From Pseudomonadota bacterium (GTDB lineage: Bacteria; Pseudomonadota; Alphaproteobacteria; Thalassobaculales; Thalassobaculaceae): a stretch of DNA of 7,477 bases. Below the pieces are notes generated by a model. It saw nothing but the letters and a program-made list of their open reading frames with translations, searched no databases and was not told the origin of the DNA. Made by a program: the position numbers and the translations under genes. This document shows positions 1 to 5,280 of this stretch, piece by piece; positions within the stretch are counted from its first letter, which is position 1; every line of letters starts with the position of its first letter. The stretch covers positions 1 through 7,477 of the forward strand of contig JAQBUJ010000141.1 in assembly GCA_027623845.1 (NCBI GenBank), given 5' to 3'.

Positions 1-44
1 AGGGTTGGGTGCGATAGGCCGCCCTTTCCATCCATTTCCGCCAT
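1..44 (-). CDS. Possible 5' end of a further minus-strand gene (partial, weak)
   Basis: Reading leftward from an ATG at 44-42, the frame stays open to the window edge and would begin MAEMDGKGGLSHPT. It lies downstream of the LLM gene in the same direction, so it could be the next gene of that cluster. No convincing Shine-Dalgarno sequence precedes the ATG, and 14 residues are too few to assign a family. It may be chance. Treat it as a placeholder only. Confidence 0.22.
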   Translation of the reverse strand, partial: MAEMDGKGGLSHPT

Positions 45-129
45 CTTGCCGTCGAACGGCCTCAGGCTTCGGCCCTGCCTTACGCCAGGGCGACGGGTGA
101 AACTTATTGAAACGCTGGCGCCGCCCGGC
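45..129. other. Non-coding gap with two GC-rich inverted repeats
   Basis: This is the sequence 3' of the LLM gene that ends at 130. It holds two perfect inverted repeats: GCCGT-N3-ACGGC at 48-60, and GCCCTG-N8-CAGGGC at 72-91. In the minus-strand transcript both would form hairpins after the LLM stop codon. Neither is followed by a U-run, so I do not call an intrinsic terminator. They could stabilise the 3' end or separate this gene from a further one to the left. Confidence 0.35.
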
Positions 130-1365
130 TTATTCCGCCGCTGATTTTTTCAGATCGGTGGAGTATTTCAGATGAACCGGCGCGTTGGCTTCGAACGGGC
201 TGTCGAGGCCAAGTTCCTTGCCGATCTCGCGGACCGCCGGGAACACCTCCTCACCGAGCAGGCGGATGCAGCTCATCGAGTCCTCGTGGCTGACGGTGCC
301 GTCATTGCCCCAAACCGCGTAGATGCTTGGCCGGGTTTCCTCCAGCACCCGGCGGATCTTCGGCAGCACTGATTTCGGGGTGCCGCAGATGATCCGACCC
401 TGCTCGACCTGATCCTCAAAGGTGGTGAGGCCGCGCGGGTTCTCGCGCCGGCCGATCGAGAACTCGACGAACGCCCGGCGATTGGTTGGTGACGAATAGC
501 CGGCCGGGGCCGCCCAGCTCGGATGCGCCAGACCGGTGAACTCACCCTGCATCCAGCGGAACTGCCGGGCGTTCTCCAGCGCCTTTTCCTCGGTCTCGGC
601 GACATGCATCTGCTGTAGATAGCCGCGGTTCTCCGGCCCGGCGGTATAGCCGCATTTTTCCGCCTCCTCGTCGTAGATCTTCCAGATGTTCTGGGTGCTC
701 TCGATCGAGGTGTTGAGGGCGATATAGGGATAGCGTTGCTGCGCCGCCCAGATGATCGTCTCCTTGGAGATCACGCCGGGAACCCAGACCCGGGGATAGG
801 GCTTCTGCAGCGGCAAGGCCCAGGGGTTGACCACCCGGTGCTGATAATGCGTGCCCTCGAAACGGAACGGGCCTTGGCGGGTCCAGGTCTGGGTGATCAG
901 CTCATGGGCTTCCTCGAAACGCTCGCGGTTGAAGGCCGGGTTGACGCCGTTGGCCAATTGCTCCTGACCGCCGCCGCGCACGAAGCCGGAGACCAGCCGG
1001 CCTTTTGAGATCATGTCGATCATCGCCAGTTCCTCGGCCAGACGGACCGGGTTCTCAGCCAGGGGCAACGGATTGCCGAGCATGACGATCTTCACGTTCT
1101 CGGTGATCGCCGCCAGGATCGAGGCAAAGACATTCGCCTTGGCCTGCATGCAGAACGGGGCGTTGTGATGCTCGTTCAGCATGATGCCGTCGATGCCGAC
1201 CTTGTCGGCCAGCTTGTACTCTTCGATATACTCGTTATAGAGCCGGCTGCCGGAGACCGGATCGAAGTGTTTGTTTGAGAACATCAGCGCCGTCGCCCCG
1301 AAATCCAGGCCTTCCTGGGCCGGGTAGGTCGACATCGGTTGTTCGGTGAAATACATCAAATGCAT
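130..1365 (-). CDS. LLM-class flavin-dependent oxidoreductase (bacterial luciferase-like), 411 aa
   Basis: A luciferase-like monooxygenase: a TIM-barrel enzyme expected to use reduced FMN from a partner reductase and O2 to oxidise an organic substrate in the cytoplasm. Seen in the sequence: an N-terminal beta strand (MHLMYFTEQP), the NEHH motif at residues 64-67 typical of the family, and the segment DMISKGRLVSGFVRGGG at about 117-133, which matches the family's 'D-x-x-S-x-G-R' region near the flavin/phosphate site. At 411 residues it is somewhat longer than many LLM proteins (about 330-380). The start at 1365 is supported by AAGGAG eight bases upstream; Met4 and Met11 are alternative starts without such a site. 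It follows the hydrolase-like gene by 57 bp on the same strand, so the two are probably co-transcribed. The substrate cannot be read from the sequence. No symbol is justified. Confidence 0.92.
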   Translation of the reverse strand: MHLMYFTEQPMSTYPAQEGLDFGATALMFSNKHFDPVSGSRLYNEYIEEYKLADKVGIDGIMLNEHHNAPFCMQAKANVFASILAAITENVKIVMLGNPLPLAENPVRLAEELAMIDMISKGRLVSGFVRGGGQEQLANGVNPAFNRERFEEAHELITQTWTRQGPFRFEGTHYQHRVVNPWALPLQKPYPRVWVPGVISKETIIWAAQQRYPYIALNTSIESTQNIWKIYDEEAEKCGYTAGPENRGYLQQMHVAETEEKALENARQFRWMQGEFTGLAHPSWAAPAGYSSPTNRRAFVEFSIGRRENPRGLTTFEDQVEQGRIICGTPKSVLPKIRRVLEETRPSIYAVWGNDGTVSHEDSMSCIRLLGEEVFPAVREIGKELGLDSPFEANAPVHLKYSTDLKKSAAE

Positions 1366-1375
1366 TGTCGGAACT

Positions 1376-1387
1376 CCTTGAACAAGG
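1376..1387 (-). promoter_or_regulatory. Ribosome-binding site of the LLM gene, embedded in a small palindrome
   Basis: On the minus strand the 12-bp sequence CCTTGTTCAAGG is a perfect palindrome whose right arm runs into the Shine-Dalgarno AAGGAG (about 1374-1379). A short hairpin (CCTT/AAGG, loop GTTC) could partly mask the site when the transcript from the upstream hydrolase gene is not being translated. The binding site itself is clear; a regulatory role is inference. Confidence 0.5.
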
Positions 1388-1422
1388 GGGCCACGGGAAC
1401 AGGGGAACGCTGGGCCGCGGCC

Positions 1423-2208
1423 TCAGCCGGCGATGAAATCGATGACCAGACGGGCCAACGCATCGGGTTTCTCCAAATCCACGTAGTGACCGCAGGCCGG
1501 AACCACCTCCAGCCGGGCATTGGGAAGGTTGTCGACATAGATATCGCCCGCCGAGCGCGGCACGATCTTGTCGTCGTCGCCCCAAACCACCAGCGCCGGG
1601 GCACGGACCGCACCAAGCAGATGCGGCAGGGTCTGGCTGTACATGTAGGGCTTCCAGGCGATGCGGAAATTCATCTCGCGGGCGATCTCCCACTCGACCA
1701 CCAGATCGGTCGGCGGTTCCTCGCCGAACGCCTTGGCGTAGGCGGCCATGTCGTGGAAGCCGGCCCGGGTGTATTCCAAGTGGTTCCACAGCGCCTGATC
1801 CATGATGAACTCATCCGGCGATTTCACCCCCATGGCGCCGACCAGGACCAGCTTATCGACCGCGCTTGGCGCCATCGTCGCCATTTCCGCTGCGATCCAA
1901 CCGCCAAAACCCAGCCCGACCAGCGAGATCTTTTCGATCCCCAGTTGCGAGAGCAACCAGCGATGCGTCACCGCGACATCGCGCACGCTGCGCATCCAAT
2001 CCGGCCGCTCGGAACGGCTATAGCCGGGGTGATGCGGCACCAACGTGTCGAATTTCCCCGCCAGCGCGTCATAAAACGGCGTGCGATCCAGGGTGCCGAT
2101 GTCGTGATGCAGGACCAGCACCGGCGCGCCGCTTCCAGCCCGCATCAGGTGCATTTTGCAGCCGGCGATCGGCTCCTCGCTGGTTTTCCAGTTGATATCC
2201 GTACTCAT
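1423..2208 (-). CDS. Alpha/beta-fold hydrolase-like protein lacking the nucleophile serine, 261 aa
   Basis: An alpha/beta-hydrolase-fold protein of normal length, probably cytoplasmic, with no signal peptide. Seen: strand and loop VLVLHHDIG (30-38, where HGxG is usual), the lid region at about 125-185, strand ALVVWGDDDKIVP (205-217) carrying the acidic residue (Asp212 or Asp213), and ACGHYVDLEKP (238-248) with the catalytic His241. The nucleophile elbow, normally G-x-S-x-G-G, reads G-L-G-F-G-G at 98-103: residue 100 is Gly (codon GGT, 1911-1909). Serine esterase or C-C hydrolase chemistry is therefore unlikely. Other options are a cofactor-free His/Asp-driven reaction, a lyase, or binding only. 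The start at 2208 has GGGGGAG just upstream; the frame remains open to 2364, but that extension is low in complexity and lacks a ribosome site. The LLM gene follows 57 bp downstream, suggesting a two-gene operon and a shared pathway. No symbol is justified. Confidence 0.88.
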   Translation of the reverse strand: MSTDINWKTSEEPIAGCKMHLMRAGSGAPVLVLHHDIGTLDRTPFYDALAGKFDTLVPHHPGYSRSERPDWMRSVRDVAVTHRWLLSQLGIEKISLVGLGFGGWIAAEMATMAPSAVDKLVLVGAMGVKSPDEFIMDQALWNHLEYTRAGFHDMAAYAKAFGEEPPTDLVVEWEIAREMNFRIAWKPYMYSQTLPHLLGAVRAPALVVWGDDDKIVPRSAGDIYVDNLPNARLEVVPACGHYVDLEKPDALARLVIDFIAG

Positions 2209-2224
2209 CCCGGCTCCCCCGATC

Positions 2225-2246
2225 CTAGTGTCGCCTTGGACGCTAG
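2225..2246. promoter_or_regulatory. Inverted repeat CTAGTGTC-N6-GACGCTAG, possible operator
   Basis: Two 8-bp arms match at 7 of 8 positions around a 6-bp spacer (GCCTTG). The repeat ends 16 bp before the hydrolase start codon (2208), just upstream of its ribosome-binding site. The size and symmetry suit a dimeric repressor such as a TetR-, MarR- or GntR-type protein. The repeat would also form an RNA hairpin in the leader, with the single mismatch becoming a wobble pair. No regulator gene is present in the window. Confidence 0.4.
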
Positions 2247-2334
2247 CCGGGGTGTGGGGGAAGCGGAACCCGTCATCGGTAGGCTGGAGGTTGGATATTC
2301 GGGTTGTGATGGCCCAAGCAGGGCGGCGCGCGGT

Positions 2335-2356
2335 GGGGCGCGTGGGTGGGGCGGGG
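2335..2356 (+). other. G-quadruplex-type motif (four G-runs with short loops)
   Basis: Four runs of 3-4 guanines on the plus strand are separated by loops of 5, 1 and 1 bases (GGGG, GGG, GGGG, GGGG), satisfying the usual G3+N1-7 pattern. The motif lies between the two divergent transcription units, upstream of the thi promoter region. Formation in the cell is unproven; in GC-rich genomes such runs also arise by chance. Confidence 0.4.
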
Positions 2357-2422
2357 CGTTTCACTGGCGGCGTTCAATTTGCGATGGCGTCAGGCCAAAC
2401 CACCGGGACCGACAAATAAACG

Positions 2423-2449
2423 TTGGTGATTATCTGGAAAACCGATAAA
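2423..2449 (+). promoter_or_regulatory. Possible sigma-70-type promoter for the thi operon
   Basis: TTGGTG (2423-2428) and GATAAA (2444-2449) resemble -35 and -10 boxes with a short 15-bp spacer. Transcription would then start near 2456, just before the first helix of the riboswitch, which is the position expected. The matches are weak (about 4 of 6 each), and position is the main support. Confidence 0.3.
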
Positions 2450-2458
2450 TTTCGGCCA

Positions 2459-2577
2459 TCTCAACGGGGTGTCTCGCACGCGGGACTGAGAGGTCAAGAA
2501 CATCCGGCGAACGCTGCCGGGGAAACTGGACCAACCCGACGAACCTGATCCGGATCATGCCGGCGGAGGGATTGAGA
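2459..2577 (+). ncRNA. TPP riboswitch aptamer (THI element)
   Basis: A thiamine pyrophosphate-sensing RNA in the leader of thiB. P1: TCTCAA (2459-2464) pairs with TTGAGA (2572-2577). P2: GGGT (2467-2470) pairs with ACCC (2534-2537). P3: GTCTCG/CGGGAC (2471-2476 with 2481-2486). The conserved CTGAGA follows at 2486-2491, then AACCTGATC at 2542-2550, the P5 stem CCGG/CCGG around ATCATG (2550-2563), and the signature GCCGGCGGAGGGA at 2559-2571. These are the conserved blocks of the family, in order. Between CTGAGA and P2' there is an extra stem region (2492-2532) closed by GGTC/GACC with an inner CCGGC/GCCGG hairpin, matching the optional helix known for THI elements. When TPP binds, expression of the importer should fall. 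Confidence 0.96.
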
Positions 2578-2614
2578 GGGTTGGCGAACCAACCTTTCCA
2601 GCGCTTGTGAGCGC
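2578..2614 (+). promoter_or_regulatory. thiB: Riboswitch expression platform: two hairpins before the thiB start
   Basis: Immediately after aptamer helix P1, GGTTGG-CGAA-CCAACC (2579-2594) forms a perfect 6-bp hairpin. GCGCT-TGTG-AGCGC (2601-2614) forms a second. The sequence GGGTTGG (2578-2584) is exactly complementary to CCAACCC in the aptamer's P2' strand (2531-2537), so it can either disrupt the aptamer or form the downstream hairpin. Only TTT follows the first hairpin, so a strong intrinsic terminator is unlikely. TTCCA (2596-2600) could pair with TGGAG at the thiB ribosome site (2634-2638), which favours control of translation. The switch logic is inferred. Confidence 0.55.
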
Positions 2615-2634
2615 CCTTCGCCCCATCTTTGAAT

Positions 2635-2638
2635 GGAG
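2635..2638 (+). promoter_or_regulatory. thiB: Ribosome-binding site of thiB
   Basis: GGAG stands seven bases before the ATG at 2646 and decides that start over the GTG at 2607, which lies inside the second leader hairpin and would put 13 polar residues before the signal peptide. Confidence 0.75.
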
Positions 2639-2645
2639 CGATGTT

Positions 2646-3659
2646 ATGCGAAAACTTCTTCTCACCGGGTGTCTGATGCTCATCGCGAGCCTTGGCGCCC
2701 TTGGGCTTTCCCAGGCCGCCGAGGCGAAGACCCTGACGGTCTATACCTATGATTCCTTCGTTTCCAAATGGGGGCCGGGGCCAAAGGTGAAGGCGGCGTT
2801 CGAAGCGCAATGCGACTGCACGCTTAATCTGGTTGGACTGGACGATGCGGTCAGCATCCTCAGCCGGCTGCGCCTGGAAGGCGTGCATTCCAAAGCCGAC
2901 ATCGCGCTCGGTTTGGACAGCTCGATGCTGCACGAGGCCGCCGCGACCGGTCTGTTCATGCCGCACGGCCTGGATCTGTCCGGATTGACCATTCCGACCG
3001 GCTGGAAGAACCCTATCTTCGCGCCCTTCGATTACGGGTATTTCGCCTTCATCTATGATTCCGATAAAATGAAGACGCCGCCCAGCAGTTTGCGCGCCCT
3101 GGTTGAGGCCACTGACGGCCCCAAACTCCTGATCCAGGACCCTCGGACAAGCTCGCCGGGGCTTGGCCTGATGCTGTGGATGAAGAAGGTCTACGGCGCC
3201 GAGGCGGGCGCCGCCTGGGCCAAACTGGCGCCGCGCATCGTCACCGTCACCAAGGGGTGGAGCGAGGCTTATGGCCTGTTCCTGAAAGGCGAGTCGGACA
3301 TGGTGTTGAGCTACACCACCTCGCCGGCCTACCACATGATCGCCGAGAACAAAAACAACTACCGGGCGGCGGCGATGACCGATGGGCAATACATGCAAGT
3401 CGAGACGGCGGCCAAGTTGAAATCCGCCAGCGAACCGGAACTCGCCGATCAGTTTTTGCGGTTCATGATCTCTGATGCGTTTCAGAGCATCATTCCAACC
3501 GGAAATTGGATGTATCCGGTAACCGACATTGGCGCGGCGCTGCCGGAGGCGTTCGGCAAGCTGATCAAGGTCGCCAAACCGCTGCGGCACAGCCCGTCCG
3601 AGATCGCTGAAAACCGCAAGGCTTGGACGAGCGAATGGCGTGACGCCTTGAGCAAATGA
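2646..3659 (+). CDS. thiB: ThiB, periplasmic thiamine/TPP-binding protein of an ABC importer, 337 aa
   Basis: The substrate-binding protein that captures thiamine, TMP or TPP in the periplasm and delivers it to ThiPQ. Seen: a signal peptide (MRKLLL, a hydrophobic core to about residue 22, then AEA before a likely cleavage site near 27). Next comes mature sequence that closely resembles E. coli ThiB as I recall it: LTVYTYDSF (30-38), the CDC pair (56-58), KADIALGLD, FDYGYFAF, QDPRTSSPGLGL, VTKGWSEAYGLFLKGESD, LSYTTSPAYH and IPTGNWMYPV. Length is close to the 327 residues of E. coli ThiB. The TPP riboswitch upstream independently confirms a thiamine role. Its stop codon overlaps the thiP start (ATGA, 3656-3659), giving translational coupling. 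Secretion is presumably by Sec. The symbol rests on sequence resemblance plus operon and riboswitch context. Confidence 0.96.
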   Translation: MRKLLLTGCLMLIASLGALGLSQAAEAKTLTVYTYDSFVSKWGPGPKVKAAFEAQCDCTLNLVGLDDAVSILSRLRLEGVHSKADIALGLDSSMLHEAAATGLFMPHGLDLSGLTIPTGWKNPIFAPFDYGYFAFIYDSDKMKTPPSSLRALVEATDGPKLLIQDPRTSSPGLGLMLWMKKVYGAEAGAAWAKLAPRIVTVTKGWSEAYGLFLKGESDMVLSYTTSPAYHMIAENKNNYRAAAMTDGQYMQVETAAKLKSASEPELADQFLRFMISDAFQSIIPTGNWMYPVTDIGAALPEAFGKLIKVAKPLRHSPSEIAENRKAWTSEWRDALSK

Positions 3660-5197
3660 CCCAGCGCGCCGCTCGCCCGGTTTCCGTTGCCGGGCTGCTT
3701 CCCGGCGCGGCGGCGGTCGCCTGGGTAATCGGGTTAATCGGGTTGCCGATCCTGACCCTGGCGGCGGCGGCGCCGACCGGGCGGATCGTCGAGACGCTGG
3801 GCGATCCCTATGTGCGCCATGTCGCCTGGTTCAGTCTCTGGCAGGCGGCGCTGTCGATGGCGCTTAGCCTGGCCCTGGCAGTGCCGGTCGCCGCCGCCTT
3901 GGCGCGCCGGCGCCGGCTTGTCGGCGTGGCAATGCTGCTGCGACTGTTCAACCTGGCCTTGGTCGCGCCGGCGATGATCGCCATTCTCGGTATCGCCGCG
4001 ATCCATGGCCACAGCGGTTGGGTGAACCAGTTGCTTGGCGTGGCAGGGGTCGAGGGCAGCCATTATCTATACGGTTTGCCGGGGATCCTGCTGGCCCATG
4101 TGTTCTTCAACATGCCCTTGGCGACCCGGGTATTCTTGCAGGCGATCGAAAGCGTGCCGCCGGAGAACTGGCGTCTGGCCAGCCAGTTGGGCATGGGACC
4201 GTGGGCAATTTTCCAACTGATTGATTGGCCGGCCATACGCCGGGTTCTACCGGGCGTCGCCGGGGCGATCTTCATGCTGTGTTTCACCAGTTTCGCCGTG
4301 GTCCTGACGCTTGGCGGCGGGCCTTGGGCGACCACCATCGAGGTCGCCATCTACCAGGCCTTGCGGTTGGAGTTCGATATCGCCCGCGCGGTGACCCTGG
4401 CCGGTGTGCAACTGACCGCCTGCGTGTTGCTGAGCGCGGTGTTCTTGTGCCTGGCGCGCGGCGGCGGGGGAATTCTCGCCACTGAACGCCGGGCGTTCGC
4501 CCGGCCCGATACCGATCATCCAATGACCCGGTCGGTCGATGCGGCGGCCTTGCTGCTGGCCTTGGGGGTCGTTGTCGCGCCGCTGGCGGCGGTGTTGATC
4601 GCCGGGGTTAACGGCGCGTCCGTCGCGGTGCTTCAGGATCAGGTGCTGTGGCGTGCGGCGGGGCGAAGCCTTAGCGTCGCGCTATTGGCCGGGGCGCTAT
4701 CTCTGGCGCTGGGACTGGGGCTGTTGCATGGCGCCCGGATGGTGCGCGCCGAGCATGGCCGGGTCGGTCTCGCCGGGGCGATGGAGTTGGTCGGTCTGCT
4801 CCCCCTTATAACCCCGCCACTGATGCTGGCGGCTGGTTTGTTTCTATTGCTGCGACCCTATGCCGACGTATTGGCGGTCGGGCTCTATTTGACCATCGCG
4901 GTGAACGCCCTCATGGGGTTACCGTTCGTCTTGCGCATCGTCGCGCCGGCGATGCGCCGGGCCGATGAAGAAACCAGCCGGCTTTGCCTGGATCTTGGCA
5001 TTCGCGGCTGGAACCGGTTCCGTCTGGTGGATTGGCCGTTGATCAGAGGCGCCGCCGGCTTGGCCCTGGCGATCGCCGCCACTTTGGCGGCTGGTGACAT
5101 GGGGGTTATCGCGCTGTTTGGAAGCCAGGATACCGAGACCTTGCCGCTGCTTTTGTATCGGCGCATGGGGCCTATCAGATGGACGCCGCCGCAGTGA
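3656..5197 (+). CDS. thiP: ThiP, thiamine/TPP ABC importer permease, 513 aa as read; 3' end frameshifted
   Basis: The inner-membrane permease that passes thiamine compounds from ThiB into the cytoplasm, driven by ThiQ. It is a fused two-domain permease with many hydrophobic helices (for example about 19-40, 58-83, 91-116, 138-161, 198-221, 244-267, 295-317, 335-358, 374-399, 404-430 and 465-488). Each half has an EAA-type cytoplasmic loop for the ATPase: ESVPPENWRLASQLGMGPW (165-183) and EETSRLCLDLGIRGW (438-452). The start overlaps the thiB stop by four bases and has only a weak ribosome site, consistent with coupling. As read, the frame ends at 5197 with PIRWTPPQ after Met504-Gly505. The next frame instead continues YQMDAAAVTATMLAVLCLG, which fits the ThiP C terminus and ends at 5278-5280, overlapping thiQ. 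Restored length is 541 residues, against 536 for E. coli ThiP. A one-base loss near 5167-5170 is the simplest explanation. Confidence 0.93.
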   Translation: MTQRAARPVSVAGLLPGAAAVAWVIGLIGLPILTLAAAAPTGRIVETLGDPYVRHVAWFSLWQAALSMALSLALAVPVAAALARRRRLVGVAMLLRLFNLALVAPAMIAILGIAAIHGHSGWVNQLLGVAGVEGSHYLYGLPGILLAHVFFNMPLATRVFLQAIESVPPENWRLASQLGMGPWAIFQLIDWPAIRRVLPGVAGAIFMLCFTSFAVVLTLGGGPWATTIEVAIYQALRLEFDIARAVTLAGVQLTACVLLSAVFLCLARGGGGILATERRAFARPDTDHPMTRSVDAAALLLALGVVVAPLAAVLIAGVNGASVAVLQDQVLWRAAGRSLSVALLAGALSLALGLGLLHGARMVRAEHGRVGLAGAMELVGLLPLITPPLMLAAGLFLLLRPYADVLAVGLYLTIAVNALMGLPFVLRIVAPAMRRADEETSRLCLDLGIRGWNRFRLVDWPLIRGAAGLALAIAATLAAGDMGVIALFGSQDTETLPLLLYRRMGPIRWTPPQ

Positions 5198-5280
5198 CCG
5201 CGACGATGCTGGCGGTGCTTTGTCTCGGGCTGTTTTGGGCGCTGGAGACCGCAGTCCGAGGGCGAGGGCGAGGGCGATGA
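5168..5280 (+). pseudogene. thiP: Displaced 3' end of thiP (last helix, -1 frame)
   Basis: From 5170 the -1 frame reads AYQMDAAAVTATMLAVLCL and onward through a hydrophobic helix to a basic tail RGRGRGR, ending with TGA at 5278-5280. This supplies the final transmembrane segment that ThiP proteins carry and restores the ATGA overlap with thiQ seen also at the thiB-thiP junction. The run GGGG at 5167-5170 would need one more G for an unbroken frame. A sequencing or assembly error, a true mutation or ribosomal slippage are all possible; the first is the most ordinary. It is entered as 'pseudogene' only to mark the broken frame, not to claim that the operon is dead. Confidence 0.85.
5257..5277 (+). 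repeat. Three tandem CGAGGG hexamers, also serving as thiQ ribosome-binding sites
   Basis: CGAGGG occurs three times in a row (5257-5274), followed by CGA. It encodes the Arg-Gly tail of the restored ThiP and gives three GAGGG Shine-Dalgarno-like copies before the thiQ ATG at 5277. The middle copy (5264-5268) is at the best distance, eight bases; the last, two bases away, is too close. Gain or loss of a unit keeps the frame but alters tail length and site number. Confidence 0.7.

Larger units (their letters stand above)
2209..2458. other. Divergent intergenic region between the hydrolase gene and the thiamine operon
   Basis: These 250 bases carry no supported gene. They should hold the promoters for the leftward hydrolase-LLM pair and the rightward thiBPQ operon. 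Recognisable items are an imperfect inverted repeat at 2225-2246, a G-run cluster at 2335-2356 and a possible thi promoter at 2423-2449. I could not find a convincing -35/-10 pair for the leftward transcript. Open frames crossing the region look like unselected GC-rich sequence. Confidence 0.6.

Noticed and set aside
2209..2364. N-terminal extension of the hydrolase-like protein by 52 residues
   Set aside because: The ATG at 2208 has a strong Shine-Dalgarno sequence. The extension is Pro/Arg/Thr-rich, crosses the inverted repeat and does not resemble part of the fold.
1339..2448. Long plus-strand open frame (369 aa) opposite the hydrolase-like gene
   Set aside because: It is antisense to a gene with clear alpha/beta-hydrolase motifs; its composition is shadow-like, with no recognisable domain or ribosome-binding site.
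2607..2645. GTG start of thiB at 2607
   Set aside because: The codon lies inside a leader hairpin and would add residues before a normal signal peptide. GGAG is correctly spaced only for the ATG at 2646.
2430..3590. Long minus-strand open frame (386 aa) opposite thiB
   Set aside because: It lies antisense to a confident thiB gene and its riboswitch, and has the Arg/Gly/His-rich look of a shadow frame in GC-rich DNA.
5094..5276. Longer thiQ start at 5094
   Set aside because: It overlaps thiP coding sequence in another frame. The ATG at 5277 gives the normal ThiQ N terminus, with the ATGA overlap and GAGGG sites.
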